Source: Craterostigma plantagineum (Eukaryota; Streptophyta; Magnoliopsida; Lamiales; Linderniaceae). From it: a stretch of DNA of 64,000 bases. Shown here piece after piece: positions 1-10,762 of the stretch (within the stretch, counting starts at the first letter, position 1; each line of letters starts with the position of its first letter). The stretch covers positions 1,455,501 through 1,519,500 of the forward strand of contig JAPQWV010000051.1 of the NCBI GenBank assembly GCA_027422505.1. Direction: 5' to 3'. The notes under the pieces are model-generated. The model was given only the letters and a program-made list of their open reading frames with translations. It searched no databases and was not told the DNA's origin. The translations under genes and the position numbers were made by a program.

Positions 1-4
1 ATAG

Positions 5-292
5 GAAATCGATGTCACTTGTGAGCAAGCAGTGGCTTTGAGTCGATGGTGTCAACAGATCATCCTCGCCAATTTTTCGCCAAGATTCCCAAATCAGCTT
101 TCGATCGAGGTAAGGGAGATACTTCCCAATTCTCTAGTCCAGTTCGTAGCCGATAAGTGCCCTAAGATCCGAGTTCTCGACCTCAATCACAATCCATGGC
201 ACGTTTCCGATATCGATGACGAGGGTCTTTTTTGCTTACATCGCAAAAAGAAAGTGTCGCCATCTCGAAGAAGTTTATTCTGAGATCGAGGT
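5..292 (+). pseudogene. LRR (F-box/RNI-like) pseudogene, upstream part
   Basis: An open frame starts right after a stop at positions 2-4 and reads through residues such as LVQFVADKCPKIRVLDL, a cysteine/leucine pattern typical of RNI-type leucine-rich repeats in plant F-box/LRR proteins (SKIP1/FBL23-like). The reading frame shifts around 230-260: the frame that crosses the retrotransposon junction (LEEVYSEIEV, ending in the target-site duplication at 288-292) is not the frame of the first 200 bases. No start codon or F-box is visible because the window begins inside the gene. The gene was therefore probably already decaying before the Copia element landed. Assignment to F-box/LRR proteins is by general resemblance; the leucine-rich-repeat character is more secure than the subfamily. 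Confidence 0.5.
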
Positions 293-612
293 TATCAAAT
301 TTCGTGTTTGGATTTGTTTTGATGAGAGGAAGTAAATAGAATAGTGTATTTCATATCGCGATGATGATCACAGTGACACAGATCGAGTTTATATACAGAG
401 GAATTACAGAGGAATAAAATGACCGTTTAACCTATCAAAAACGTCATTCTACTAAAGGTGCTACTATTACTTATAAGAACGATTATCCGTGGCAGCGCCT
501 TAGTAAAAGAAGCATAAAAGGATATGCGATTTAAAATACGCGCGATCAAGCCTGCGCTGTGCCATTCATTTGGGAGCTTCGGACAATGAAACTTCATCTT
601 CAGAGCTCAATA
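293..612 (-). repeat. 3-prime LTR of Copia 1 (320 bp)
   Basis: The terminal repeat starts TATCAAAT and ends CTCAATA on the plus strand. It is nearly identical to 5115-5438 but lacks a 4-bp TTCT segment present in the right copy. Confidence 0.95.
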
Positions 613-3600
613 GCCCCCCGCAAGATGGGTGGTAGAAGTTTCGAACAGCCATCTTGACTAATGCTTTCTGTAAGAAAGGTCCCGTGAGGGGCTCGGTGAG
701 GACGTCAGCGACCTGATTCTCAGAGCGAACAGGGAGAATCCGAACTGCGCCAGTTTGAACGTGGTGGCGAATGAAGTGGGCATCAATTTCAATATGTTTC
801 GATCGTTCATGAAATTTAGGATTAGAGGCGAGGCGAAGTGCGGACTGGTTGTCACAGTAGATTACAGGAGTGTGCAAGGGAGATAACTGTAATTCCATGA
901 GCAGTTGTTTAATCCAGAGAACCTCGCTCAGAGCCGAGCCTAATGCGCGATATTCGGCTTCAGTTGATGATCGGGAAACGGTGGGCTGCTTCTTGGATTT
1001 CCAAGTGATGAGAGAGTCACCGAGGAAGGTGCAATAGCCAGTTACGGACTTCCTTGAGTCTGGACAGTTTGCCCAATCAGCGTCGGAGAACGCCTTAATC
1101 TGCATATCAGATAAAGAACTCATGAATACACCTTGACCGGGAGAACCCTTTAAGTACCTGAGAAGGTGATGGGCAGCTGTGAGATGACTGGTTCGGGGAG
1201 CAGCCATATATTGGCTCAATTTGTGGACCGTGAATGTGATATCAGGCCTGGTAAAGGTCAGGTAGAGCAGGCGACCGATCAATCGTCTGTAGGTGAATGG
1301 TTCAGGGAGCAGCTCGCCTTCCTCGGCTGACAGCTTGCTGCTAGGGTTCATGGGCGTTGAGAGAGGTTTGGAGCCCAAGTAACCCGTATCTTCTAGCAGT
1401 TGGATGGTATACTGCTTCTGGGAAATGTAGATACCAGCAGTGCTTCGAGCAACCTCCACACCTAGGAAGAAGCGCAGGTCACCAAGGTCCTTCACTTTGA
1501 AGCTGGTTTTGAGGAAGTCCTTGGCCTTTTGTTCTCATCTTGAGAGGGTCCTGCAATGATAATGTCGTCCACATAAACGAGTAAGATGAGTAGGTTATCC
1601 CCTTTACCCTTGGTGAAAAGCGTGTGGTCGGATTGGGTTTGTGAGAACCCAAACTGCTCTACGGCTTCGGTGAATCGCTTATTCCATTGCCTAGAGGATT
1701 GTTTCAACCCGTAAAGAGCTCTCTCAAGCTTGCAGACCATTCGGCCAGGACCTGTTCTCGGATGATGTGGATAGAATCCTTGGGGGAGGTCCATATACAC
1801 TTCCTCGGACAGCTTGCCATTGAGGAAGGCGTTATCCACATCTAACTGGGCAAGTGACCATCGAAGCTTGGCAGCAAGTGATAGCATAATCTTTATAGTG
1901 CTGGGCTTGGCGACTGGTGCAAAGGTCTCTAAGTAGTCCACGCCCTCCATTTGGTGGAATCCTTTTGCTACGAGGCGAGCCTTGTGCTTCTCGATTTCAC
2001 CAGCCGAGTTGAATTTGAGCTTGTAGACCCACCTACAACCTATGGGAGCTTTCCCTGTTGGAAGTGGAACGACGTTCCAGGTATTGTTTTCTTCAAGAGC
2101 TGTGAATTCTGCAATCATAGCTCTTCGACATTCTGGAATTTGAGCAGCCTCTGTGAAAGTTCTAGGTTCTTTTGCCAAGGATACCCTGCATATTAAAGTC
2201 TGATACTCATTGGAAAAATTTTGGTAAGTTAAAACCTTGGATAAAGGATACAGTTGCTTGGTAGAAAGTAGACTGCCGCAGTGATAATCATCCAAATAGG
2301 CTGGCCTTTTCTGTTGTCTACATGTCCTTCTCTGTGTGTGAGGTCCCTGTGGTTGCTCAGGAACCGTAGAATCTCTTGGTGCGGCATGGAAGGAGATGGG
2401 ACACTGCCTTCTTGGGCTGCAGACTGGGGCTGCAATTGGGAGGATGGAGTAGACGCCTCGTGAGCTGTAGGATGGATCTCATCTGTTGGATCCTCAGACT
2501 GGTTTGAAAGCTCCTCAGAATGGAGGTGGTCATCGCATGGTCTGGGAAGCACGGAAGCAGAGAAAGGATCTTCTTGTGTTGAGGTGCTCCCTGCCTGTCT
2601 GAAAGGGAAGGTATGCTCTTCAAACCTTACATCTCTGGACACAAATACCTCTCTTGTCTTGAGGTCCAGTAGCTTGTAGCCCTTGACGCCGTTGGGGTAG
2701 CCTATAAAAACGCACTCCCTTGCTCGAGGGTCGAATTTTCTTCTACCTGCTACCAGTGTTGAACTAAAGCAGAGAGAACCAAAACTGCGAAGAGAGTCAT
2801 AATCAACATGTTTATTATATAAGAGCTCGAAGGGACTTTTGTACTGCAAGATTACAGATGGTGTCCTATTTATTAGGAAGGTGGCAGTGAGGATGCACTC
2901 GGACCAAAACTCTATAGGGACACCCGATTGGAAGTACAAGGATCTCGCCACGTTTAGAAGATGTTGGTGCTTCCTTTCCACGATGGAGTTTTGCTGAGAA
3001 GTCTGAACGCACGACCAATGGTGGATGATTCCTTTTGTTTTGAGCAGAGCATCAAGCTTGAATTCTTGTGCATTGTCTGTTCTTATAACCTTTACCTTGG
3101 CATTGAACTGTGTCTCAATCACATTAAGAAAGTAGGCAATGACTGCGGGTACTTCTGATTTGTATCGAAGCATAAAAACCCATGTGAAACGTGTGTTGTC
3201 ATCCACAACAGTAAGAAAATACCTATGTCCAAGATATGATGGCACATAAAATGGACCCCAAACGTCACAATGAACTAAATCAAAGGAAGAGCAAACTGTT
3301 TTATTACTACTTGGGAAAGGTAGCCTTTTTGCTTAGCAAGTGGGCAAATTTTACAGCCAGCATCTATTCTACCCTTAAGACTGTTCAGAGAGGGTCTTAA
3401 TACATCTAGAATTTTGCTAGAAGGATGGCCCAATCTGTGGTGCCAAGTTTCAGCTGACAATTTATTTAGGAAGATAGATGTTTGGTGAGGAAGTGTGCTG
3501 TCTGCTTCTGTTTGGATGAAATAAAGACCTCCGGCTTGGCTACCCTTGCCAATCACATGTTTGGAAACATCCTGAATCACAAAACCATCAGTGCCAAAGC

Positions 3601-5035
3601 AAAAACTGCAGCCGTTTTCCTTAGCCAAGAGACTGACAGATAAGAGGTTAAAGTGAAACTGAGGAATGTAGAGTACTTCAGTCAAGGTAATGTGTTGATT
3701 GATCCTAACAGAACCTCCCTTATTTGTCTTGATGACAGCATTATTTGGTAGTATCACGTTAGATTCTTCTACCTCATACAAGTCATGTAATAAGCTTAAA
3801 TTCCCACATACATGTTTTGTTGCTCCGGAATCTAAAACCCAAATTTCCTTGCTGTCTAACCTAGGCAGATCAAAGGAGAGACACATACCAGAGTACCTAC
3901 TTGCTTGGCTGCCAGACGCCCCATTTTCTGGTGGCGATTTGTGTGTGTGATGGCTCAGCAGATTCTTTAAGCTCTGTAGTTGGGACGAGGTGAGCTGAAC
4001 CTGGACTAGGGGATCCTCTGCGTGGCTGTGTCTCGACGATTCTTGGTCAGTCTCATGGATCTCTGTTGGTCCTTCAAGCCCGAATTGATTTACCCTAGCC
4101 CCTTTAGATCTTGGCCCTTGCTTATATCCAGGTGGGAAGCCATGGATTTGGTAGCAAGCGTCTACCGTGTGGCCTCTTTTTCCACAATGCGTACAGAGTG
4201 GTTTGCCAGGGTCTTTTCTGGGATGGAAAGGAGCCGAGTCCTTTCTTGGAATGAATTGGGCTTTCTTGAACACTTCTTGGTTGCCATTGGCAATCATCAT
4301 CGCCATGCTACTCAGTTGATCACCAGTTTTGCTCAGTCCAATCATCATCGAACGCTGTCTTTCTTCTTGGACCAAGAGACTAAAGACTCTGTTCATCGCC
4401 GGCAGTGGATCCATGAGGAGGATCTGCCCTCTCACCTGCGAATAAGAATCGTTCAAACCCATTAGGAAAGTAAGTACGTATTCTTCATTCAAGTAGTCTT
4501 TCATTGCTTTGATCCCTCCACATGTGAAAGGGCAAGTAGGCTGGTAGTTGGTTAATTCGTCCCAGAGGGTCTTAAGTCTGGTGAAATAGACTCCAATACT
4601 GCTGGCCCCTTGCTCTAAGTTGATCAGCTCCTTTTTCAGCTGAAAAACTCGTGGTTTGTTGGATTGTCCGAATCGTTCTTGGAGGTCGTCCCATACTTCT
4701 TTCGCTGTGGAATTATACAGAACACTAGCAGAGATCTCTTTCGAAACGGAATTGAGGATCCAAGAGATAACAATATTATTGTTTCTCTTCCAAGATATCA
4801 GCTTGTTCTGATCAGCATCTTCTGGCGGCTTGAGATCTCCGTTTATGAACCCTTCTTTGTTCCTTCCGATGAGAGCTATTGTCATGGCTCGACTCCAAGT
4901 GGTGTAATTGTCACCTATCAACTGTTCTTGGACGAGAAGTTGCCCAGAGGTGTCGCCATTGCTCAAGAAGTAAGGGTCATTGGCATGTGTTGCAGCGACT
5001 GAGTTTGGCGCTGTTTGAAGCTGGGATTCTGCCAT
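566..5035 (-). pseudogene. Copia 1 gag-pol, frameshifted
   Basis: Read on the minus strand from 5035. The gag segment carries a zinc knuckle (CTHCGKRGHTVDAC) and is followed by an aspartic protease motif (WVLDSGATKHVC) and the GAG-pre-integrase region (TWHHRLGHPS with CxxC). The first open segment ends at 3275. The integrase core resumes in another frame at 3245-2229, reverse transcriptase (motif YVDDIIIAG) at 2295-1492, and the RT end plus RNase H (TEAEYRAL, KHIEIDAHFIRHH) at 1495-566. At least three frame changes, near 3270, 2270 and 1510, separate these pieces, so no complete polyprotein can be made. The last codons run into the left LTR. Confidence 0.92.
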
Positions 5036-5102
5036 CTGATCGATATGTTCTTGGAAGAGGAATTAGGGTTCTTGGATCTTGATTGCGCAACTCAAGCGTA
5101 TC

Positions 5103-5114
5103 GCTCTGATACCA
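5103..5114 (-). other. Primer binding site of Copia 1
   Basis: The minus strand reads TGGTATCAGAGC directly inside the 5-prime LTR. This is the complement of the 3-prime end of plant initiator tRNA-Met, used by most Copia elements. Confidence 0.93.
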
Positions 5115-5438
5115 TATCAAATTTCGTGTTTGGATTTGTTTTGATGAGAGGAGGTAAATAGAATAGTGTATTTCATATCGCGATGATGATCACAGTGACA
5201 CAGATCGAGTTTATATACAGAGGAATTACAGAGGAATAAAATGACCGTTTCACCTATCAAAAACGTCATTCTACTAAAGGTGCTACTATTACTTATAAGA
5301 ACGCTTATCCGTGGCAGCGCCTTAGTAAAAGAAGCATAAAAGGATATGCGATTTAAAATACGCGCGATTCTTCAAGCCTGCGCTGTGCCATTCATTTGGG
5401 AGCTTCGGACAATGAAACTTCATCTTCAGAGCTCAATA
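5115..5438 (-). repeat. 5-prime LTR of Copia 1 (324 bp)
   Basis: Right terminal repeat, the transcription-start LTR for the minus-strand element. It is bounded by the primer site at 5114 and the GAGGT duplication at 5439. Confidence 0.95.
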
Positions 5439-6030
5439 GAGGTACGGAATTGGGGACCTTTGGCGTCGCTTCGCTGGGACAGTTTTTCTCACAATTTAAA
5501 GACGCTAGATTTAAGCTCTTGTATCAAGGTCACTGACGAAGAACTAGAGCCAATTGGGGGTTTTACCAACTTGATTGTTTTGATCCTTGTCTGGCTGTTT
5601 CTTGATCATAGATCACGGATTGGGATTCCTAGGAGAAGAGTACGTTTGCAACACCTCGAAGAAGGGATTCTTAGGAGAAGTTTTTGATGTAAGTTTCTGG
5701 GCAACGCTTGTTTGACGGACTTAAACCTGGCAGAACGTGGAAGGAGGGCCATGAGATGGGGAGAGCCGAAGTGATCGTTGAGCTGTTAAGCAGCTTTGAC
5801 GAGGCTGAATCTGATGAACTTGGATAGCTTGTGCAACGGAACTTGGATCAATTTGGCTCGAAATTGCTCACGGGGAAAGGCATAGCCCAGGAATCTTTGA
5901 AGGAGCTCGTTTTGTGGCGTTGCGGTTAGTGGTGGTGGTATAACTTTTTTCACGACGTCGAAGAGTTGGCGGCCTTAGGTTGCAAGTCTTTGAAGCGCGT
6001 CGTTCTTGATAAGGAGCTTCGAGCTTCTAT
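5439..6030 (+). pseudogene. LRR (F-box/RNI-like) pseudogene, downstream part
   Basis: Continues the upstream fragment after the Copia insertion: the frame ending LEEVYSEIEV runs on into VRNWGPLASLRW and an LRR unit (NLKTLDLSSCIKVTDEELEPI). After about 5580 the LRR character continues only in pieces in different frames (for example CLTDLNLAERGRRA near 5705 and VEELAALGCKSLKRVVLD near 5960), with stops between them. The pattern of repeated cysteine/leucine motifs is that of RNI-type LRR proteins. Frame breaks on both sides of the transposon show the gene is dead or at best a fragment. Confidence 0.55.
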
Positions 6031-6147
6031 CCCCTTATCCGTGCAAGAAAATCCCGGACAACGTTGTGCTTTGGAATGGCAGTGAAGCTCTGGTTGAAGA
6101 GGAATCGAAGACAGAATAGGTAAAGTGAAAGTGGTAATAACTTGCGA

Positions 6148-6152
<5 letters not shown>

Positions 6153-6184
<32 letters not shown>
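6153..6184. repeat. (GA)n microsatellite
   Basis: About 16 uninterrupted GA dinucleotides immediately downstream of the LRR pseudogene. Confidence 0.95.
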
Positions 6185-6187
<3 letters not shown>

Positions 6188-6811
6188 GGCTATCAGAATA
6201 GGAATAGAAGCTGAGAAAAATCGATACACTTTACGAAATTGGTGTCTATTTCCTCTTACTAGTAGACTTTGCACAGTTTACACCTGTGCAGCTATATATA
6301 AGTAATTAAATAATCCGGCGGTTGATTTGGTCAAAGTGCAAATTAAAGTCGGTTTTTTTTTTCAAACTGCACAGCAGTTTTCTTTCACATGTTAAATGAA
6401 AATAGTAATCAACAAATCGGCTTAAATTAATTGGATAGATAATTGACAGTTTTTAACTCCCCTCACAATTAATACTAGTCAATTGCACCCCCCACGTGGG
6501 TGCAAGAAATGAGCAGATTATTTATTTTCTATTTTAAGTAAATGAAGTCTTTGCCGGCAGTTTTCATTTTCACGCGAGAGCAGTTTTTGTCAATAAATAA
6601 CTACCCAATTGGCTTCAATATTGGATGTAATTGCTACACCAAATTGAATCAAAATTAGACAGTTTTTAAAGGGTGCTCACCATTAATAAAAGAGTATAGA
6701 TAATTGTATAGTATATAACCTATTGGTTTAAATACCACATGACAGCAGCGAATAAGCCCAACAGAATTATTAGTAAAAAATCCATCTAAATGGGCCGCCA
6801 AAAAATATTAA
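6185..6811. other. Gene-free, AT-rich stretch with a G-box palindrome
   Basis: I see no coding segment here. A near-perfect palindrome at 6483-6505 (TTGCACC on one side, GGTGCAA on the other) is centred on the G-box core CACGTG (6493-6498), a typical plant bZIP/bHLH site. The rest is AT-rich sequence without recognisable repeats. Confidence 0.5.
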
Positions 6812-6883
6812 TGCGTTTGCCGGGAGTCGAACCCGGGTCTATTGCTTGGAAGGCAATTATCCTGACCGTTGGACTACAAACGC
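6812..6883 (-). tRNA. trnG-TCC: tRNA-Gly (anticodon TCC)
   Basis: The minus strand gives a 72-nt cloverleaf. The acceptor stem GCGTTTG pairs with CAAACGC, followed by discriminator A. The D-arm is AGTCCAACGGTCAGGAT, the anticodon loop CTTCCAA gives TCC, and the T-arm CCGGGTTCGACTCCCGG is intact with perfect A and B box consensus. CCA is not encoded, as expected for a nuclear gene. A run of six T lies about ten bases downstream on the minus strand (6799-6804), a proper RNA polymerase III terminator. Confidence 0.95.
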
Positions 6884-6995
6884 TTGTTGTCTGAATAATG
6901 TTTGTTAACATTTCAATACGTTAAAAACAAGTTTCAAGAGATATTCTGCTCTTGGTTAGACGAAACGAAAGAGTGGCCTGAGCTGAGCGACAACA

Positions 6996-9362
6996 ATGGA
7001 GAGGATGATGATGGTTCAGATGAAGCTGGGTCGGGTCACGTGGTCCTCGTTTCCGGCCATTCGGGTCTCGTATCTCTCAGTAGCTACTACGCCTATGCCC
7101 ATGTTCGTCAATCGCTCTAATCTACGCCCTCTTTCGTCTTCGGCAGCTGCTTCGCTTCAATCTTCTGCCCTGCCCTCCACGGAACAAGGTGGTGGTGGTG
7201 TCATCCATTCACCGTCTGATTTCAGCTAGTTCGTTTCGTTTTCTGTACTTAAATCTATCTTTTTAGTGTTGAAAAGTTTCGTTCGTTTTTTTTTTTTTCT
7301 TTCACCTTCATGGTCATAGGCGAGGAGGAGGGAAGTGGAATTGAACTTAAGAAGAGTTCCAAGGTTCTTTTGAAAGGGATGAGATACCATGAACTTGTGG
7401 TACTTCTTCCCTTTTTCCCTTTCTTGGGTGTTTTTCTTTTCGATTTTATTTATTTGTTTGTTGGCAATGTGTATTTGTGTTCTTGATTTGCGAACTGTTC
7501 GGTGACAGAATTGGGTCGAATCACACGGTTTTAGGCCTTCTCAGGCTTTGATGCTTTGGAAACGCATGTATGGAGATAATATATGGGCTCATTGTGCTGA
7601 AGAATTGGAAGGTTATTTACATTCTCTGTCTGCGTGTAAGAAGCTAACAATCGTATTTTGATTCTCAGCAATGAGACTTATTCTGCACTGTTTGCCATGT
7701 TAGGTTTGAACAAGAACTTCAAAAATATGCTGGCCGAAAATGCTGAATTTAGAACGATAACACTAAAGGATATACGAGCAGCATCTGATGGAACGAAGAA
7801 GGTAAAATGGCCCCTTTTTTTTTCCTGGCCAGTTTTGGCTGATGCTCTATGTCATCCCTTTATGATCAGCTTGTCTTAAAGGCAGATGCTTAATTAGTAA
7901 TAGATTCCATCCCATCTCCCGAGAACTGTCTCATTCACTCCGAAATCGCAGGAAATTTACAGATTCTATTCACATTGGAAGACGGACTCGTAATAGAGAC
8001 GGTCGTTATTCCTTGCCATCGAGGGCGAACCACTGTGTGCGTTTCGAGCCAAGTGGGATGTGCTATGAACTGTCAGTTTTGCTACACTGGAAGGCAAACA
8101 ACACAACTCTTGACTAGTCGACTTCCCTTTCGCCGTGCTTTGTATTTTCTTTTCTTGGTCCTTTTTTCTGTCCCGAGATTCCCGACAAGCTCTAGAAACT
8201 CTAACGTGCTTCTGTCTGAATTTGCTCTGATAAAAATGTTAAGATTTAACCCTAATGTTAACTTGTTCGTCTTCGTCCTTTCCTTCCTTCAGAATGGGGT
8301 TGAAAAGAAACTTGTCTGCAGCTGAGATAGTCGACCAAGCGCTGTATGCAAGGCGGCTTCTTTCCCACGAAGTTGGCCCCATAACAAACGTCGTATTCAT
8401 GGTAATTTTCATTTCACAATTTTTTTTTTAAACTCTCGTATTGGAGTGTGGCGGGCTTCGTTTCATCCTAAAGCTTACGGTAGAAATAGACCCAAGTCGA
8501 CCGACCCCATATGCAGTGGAGATTAATTTTTTCTCGATGGCGATGATTCTCGCTTTCTTACAGGGAATGGGCGAACCGCTTCACAATGCTGACAACGTCA
8601 TAAAAGCTTCAGACATCATGGTAGACGAGCAAGGCCTCCACTTCAGCCCACGAAAAGTCACTATTTCCACGAGCGGACTCGTCCCACAAATGAAGCGCTT
8701 TCTTAACGAATCCAAGTGCGCATTAGCTGTCAGCCTAAACGCCACCACAGACGAGGTACTTCGCCCATTTTTTTATTGCATAAATAGACACGTTATGTTA
8801 GCCTATCTAACCCATATCGTTCGACCCGCCCGCCCGCCCGCCGTTTTACTCAGGTCAGAAATTGGGTCATGCCCGTAAACCGCAAGTACAACCTAGATTT
8901 GCTCCTCGGGACTCTCAGGGAAGAACTTCGGCACAAGCACAACTACAAGGTGTTGTTCGAATACGTAATGCTCGCTGGCGTAAACGACAGGTTCATACGT
9001 ACATACATACACACATCGTTTTCAAAAACGAAAAAGAAATAACAATGGTATAATGTTCGACCAATCACAGCGTAGAAGATGCTGAGAGGCTGATAGAGCT
9101 CGTAAGGGGCATACCTTGCAAGATAAACCTCCTCTCTTTCAATCCACACATTGGATCGCAGTTCAAGCCTACGAAAGAGGAGAAGATGATAGAATTTCGC
9201 AACGCTTTAGCAGAGGCGGGATGTGTCGTTTTCCTTAGGCTGAGCCGAGGGGACGATCAGATGGCTGCTTGCGGTCAGCTTGGTAACCCTGGTGAGATTC
9301 AGGCACCTCTGCTCAAAGTGCCTGCTAAATTCCGACAAGTCATGGGCAATGCTTCACTTTGA
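6996..9362 (+). CDS. RlmN/Cfr-family radical-SAM RNA methyltransferase
   Basis: Exons 6996-7188, 7320-7399, 7509-7611, 7704-7801, 7963-8093, 8293-8401, 8564-8755, 8854-8990 and 9071-9362 give a 444-residue protein with all junctions in frame. The radical-SAM cluster motif CAMNCQFC supplies C191, C195 and C198. C184 ([10 protein letters not shown]) and C415 ([11 protein letters not shown]) align with the two catalytic cysteines of bacterial RlmN (C118 and C355), and GMGEPL is the conserved SAM-binding strand. Bacterial members methylate C2 of adenosine in 23S rRNA and some tRNAs. The N-terminal 60 residues are rich in Ser/Arg and poor in acidic residues, so an organelle transit peptide is likely but not proven. 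Intron 5 uses a GC donor (AAG|GCAAAC). The start is the first ATG of the only open first exon; a tRNA gene lies 110 bp upstream on the other strand. Confidence 0.9.
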
Positions 9363-9617
9363 CAGTCCATTTCTTTCATTCTCTTTTTTTTTTTTATTGT
9401 TCAACTTCGTACAATCTTGATATGATTTGATCCTTGCTTGAACAAGTCTTACATAGAGATGTGATTTTGTCCTAGCAAAATGTGCTTTAAGTAGTATACA
9501 AAGGTGCATTGGGACCATATTTATTGATTACTAATATTCTTATTCTTATTTTGGTGCATCAACGAATAGAATATTCCGTTTGTTATAGGAAAGTTCCTTA
9601 TTATTACTATTGCAGAG

Positions 9618-9632
9618 CTCAAGAAAGTACTT
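9618..9632. repeat. Target-site duplication, left copy
   Basis: CTCAAGAAAGTACTT, repeated exactly at 10383-10397 on the far side of the retroposon. Confidence 0.85.
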
Positions 9633-10382
9633 TTTTTTTTTTTTTCCATGATAACTAGCTTTCATTCCACAACAAAGTACAACGGCTAAACAGCCGAAAG
9701 AGCCCCTCTGGCTACAACATACATCCAGAAGGGAAAACGCCTCCAAAGGAGGAGAAAAGCTCCATAAAGGAGAGAAAACTCGGCAAGAAGATCAATCCAA
9801 AATGGAACGAAAATTCTTCCAAGACTAAACAAAGAACCCAACACACCAAAATAAAGAAAATCAAGGATAAGAAAATCAGAACGAAAAACCAAGCACTATA
9901 TGAACTAAAACTCCATAAAAACATGGCTATTAATTCAGATCTACTTAGAAATCAAATTTGTCAAATTTTCCACCCAAAATTTACTAATGTTTTGGCGACA
10001 AAACCCCCCAAGAAGAGGGACTCAGACAAAACCCCCATAAAGAGGGACTGAAACACTTGGCGACGGCGGAGGTGTGCGCTGCTGGCGGACTGGCGGAGGT
10101 GGGCGCGGCTAGCGGAGGCGGCTCGACGGCGGTTGGCGGCCGGAGGCGGACTGGGGCGGAGGAAGGCGGTGGCAGTTTTTTTTTTTTTTTTTTCCTTTTT
10201 TTTTGTATTTTAAGAGACAAACAAAGAAGAAATAACAGAAAAGAGCTCCCCCTACCTCTTTATTGACCCTACCTCCATTAATGGAGGAGGGGGAGGAGGG
10301 GGAGGAAGGGGAGGAAGGTTGGCGGCGAGAAGGAAGAAGTAGGGTTTTTAGAGAGAGGGGAGAGAAAAGGGTGTCACTATTC
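9633..10382 (-). mobile_element. Poly(A) retroposon (truncated LINE or SINE-like insertion)
   Basis: A run of about 13-15 T at the left edge is a poly(A) tail on the minus strand. The 750-bp body is bracketed by a perfect 15-bp direct repeat (9618-9632 and 10383-10397), the hallmark of target-primed reverse transcription. On the minus strand the element begins with a GC-rich CCTCC/CCGCC-rich leader (10382-10050, including a second internal A-rich run near 10169-10204) and ends in a T-rich 3-prime region before the tail. I see no reverse transcriptase or other conserved domain, so it is either a heavily deleted L1-type LINE or a LINE-mobilised non-coding transcript. Several spurious open frames cross it. 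Confidence 0.75.
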
Positions 10383-10660
10383 CTCAAGAAAGTACTTATA
10401 ACATGTCTTTTTCTTTGTTTTCTTTGGGTTGCAATAGCTTGGTACCTCCCAGCCACAAACTCATGGAAGTTTTTTGAGTCATTTAAAAATCATAATAATA
10501 TACTAATCAGCTGTGGTTATTCAATTTATTTCCAGCTTTTACAAATACAATTAATTTTTGGGAGATTTAATGGTGGCGTTAGCTACAGAATACGAACAAT
10601 CGGGGTGTAAGGCCACACTATAAGATTCCCCACGCAACGCACCGCAACACAGTTTTTGCG

Positions 10661-10714
<54 letters not shown>

Positions 10715-10762
10715 AAACGCTTCCAAAATTCTCAGTATCTGCCAGTGTTGTTTCAAGCGAGC
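10383..10762. other. Upstream and 5-prime UTR region of VEN4-like gene, with (CT)n tract
   Basis: There is no coding sequence. After the right target duplication comes AT-rich sequence, then a (CT)n microsatellite at 10664-10711 about 50 bases before the start codon. Pyrimidine tracts like this are common in plant 5-prime leaders. Confidence 0.6.
10664..10711. repeat. (CT)n microsatellite
   Basis: About 24 CT dinucleotides in the presumed 5-prime UTR of the following gene. Confidence 0.95.

Larger units (their letters stand above)
293..5438 (-). mobile_element. Copia LTR retrotransposon 1, full length, degenerate pol
   Basis: The element has LTRs at 293-612 and 5115-5438, flanked by the 5-bp target duplication GAGGT (288-292 and 5439-5443). 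Next to the right (5-prime) LTR is the initiator-tRNA-Met primer site TGGTATCAGAGC, read on the minus strand at 5103-5114. A G-rich polypurine tract lies just inside the left LTR (613-621). Domain order on the minus strand is gag, protease, integrase, reverse transcriptase, RNase H, which is the Copia order. The LTRs differ at about three bases and one 4-bp indel (TTCT, near 5368), so insertion is fairly recent. Pol is broken by frameshifts, so the copy is probably not autonomous. Confidence 0.95.

Noticed and set aside
7975..8325. Single-frame reading through 8093 as one RlmN exon
   Set aside because: Reading past 8093 loses the conserved YTGRMGL sequence; a GC-AG intron restores it.
9984..10456. 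Proline/alanine-rich and glycine-rich open frames in both strands
   Set aside because: They fall inside the poly(A) retroposon in simple CCG/GGA-rich sequence and show no conserved domain.
6153..10711. (GA)n and (CT)n tracts as possible paired regulatory elements
   Set aside because: Ordinary microsatellites 4 kb apart with unrelated contexts.
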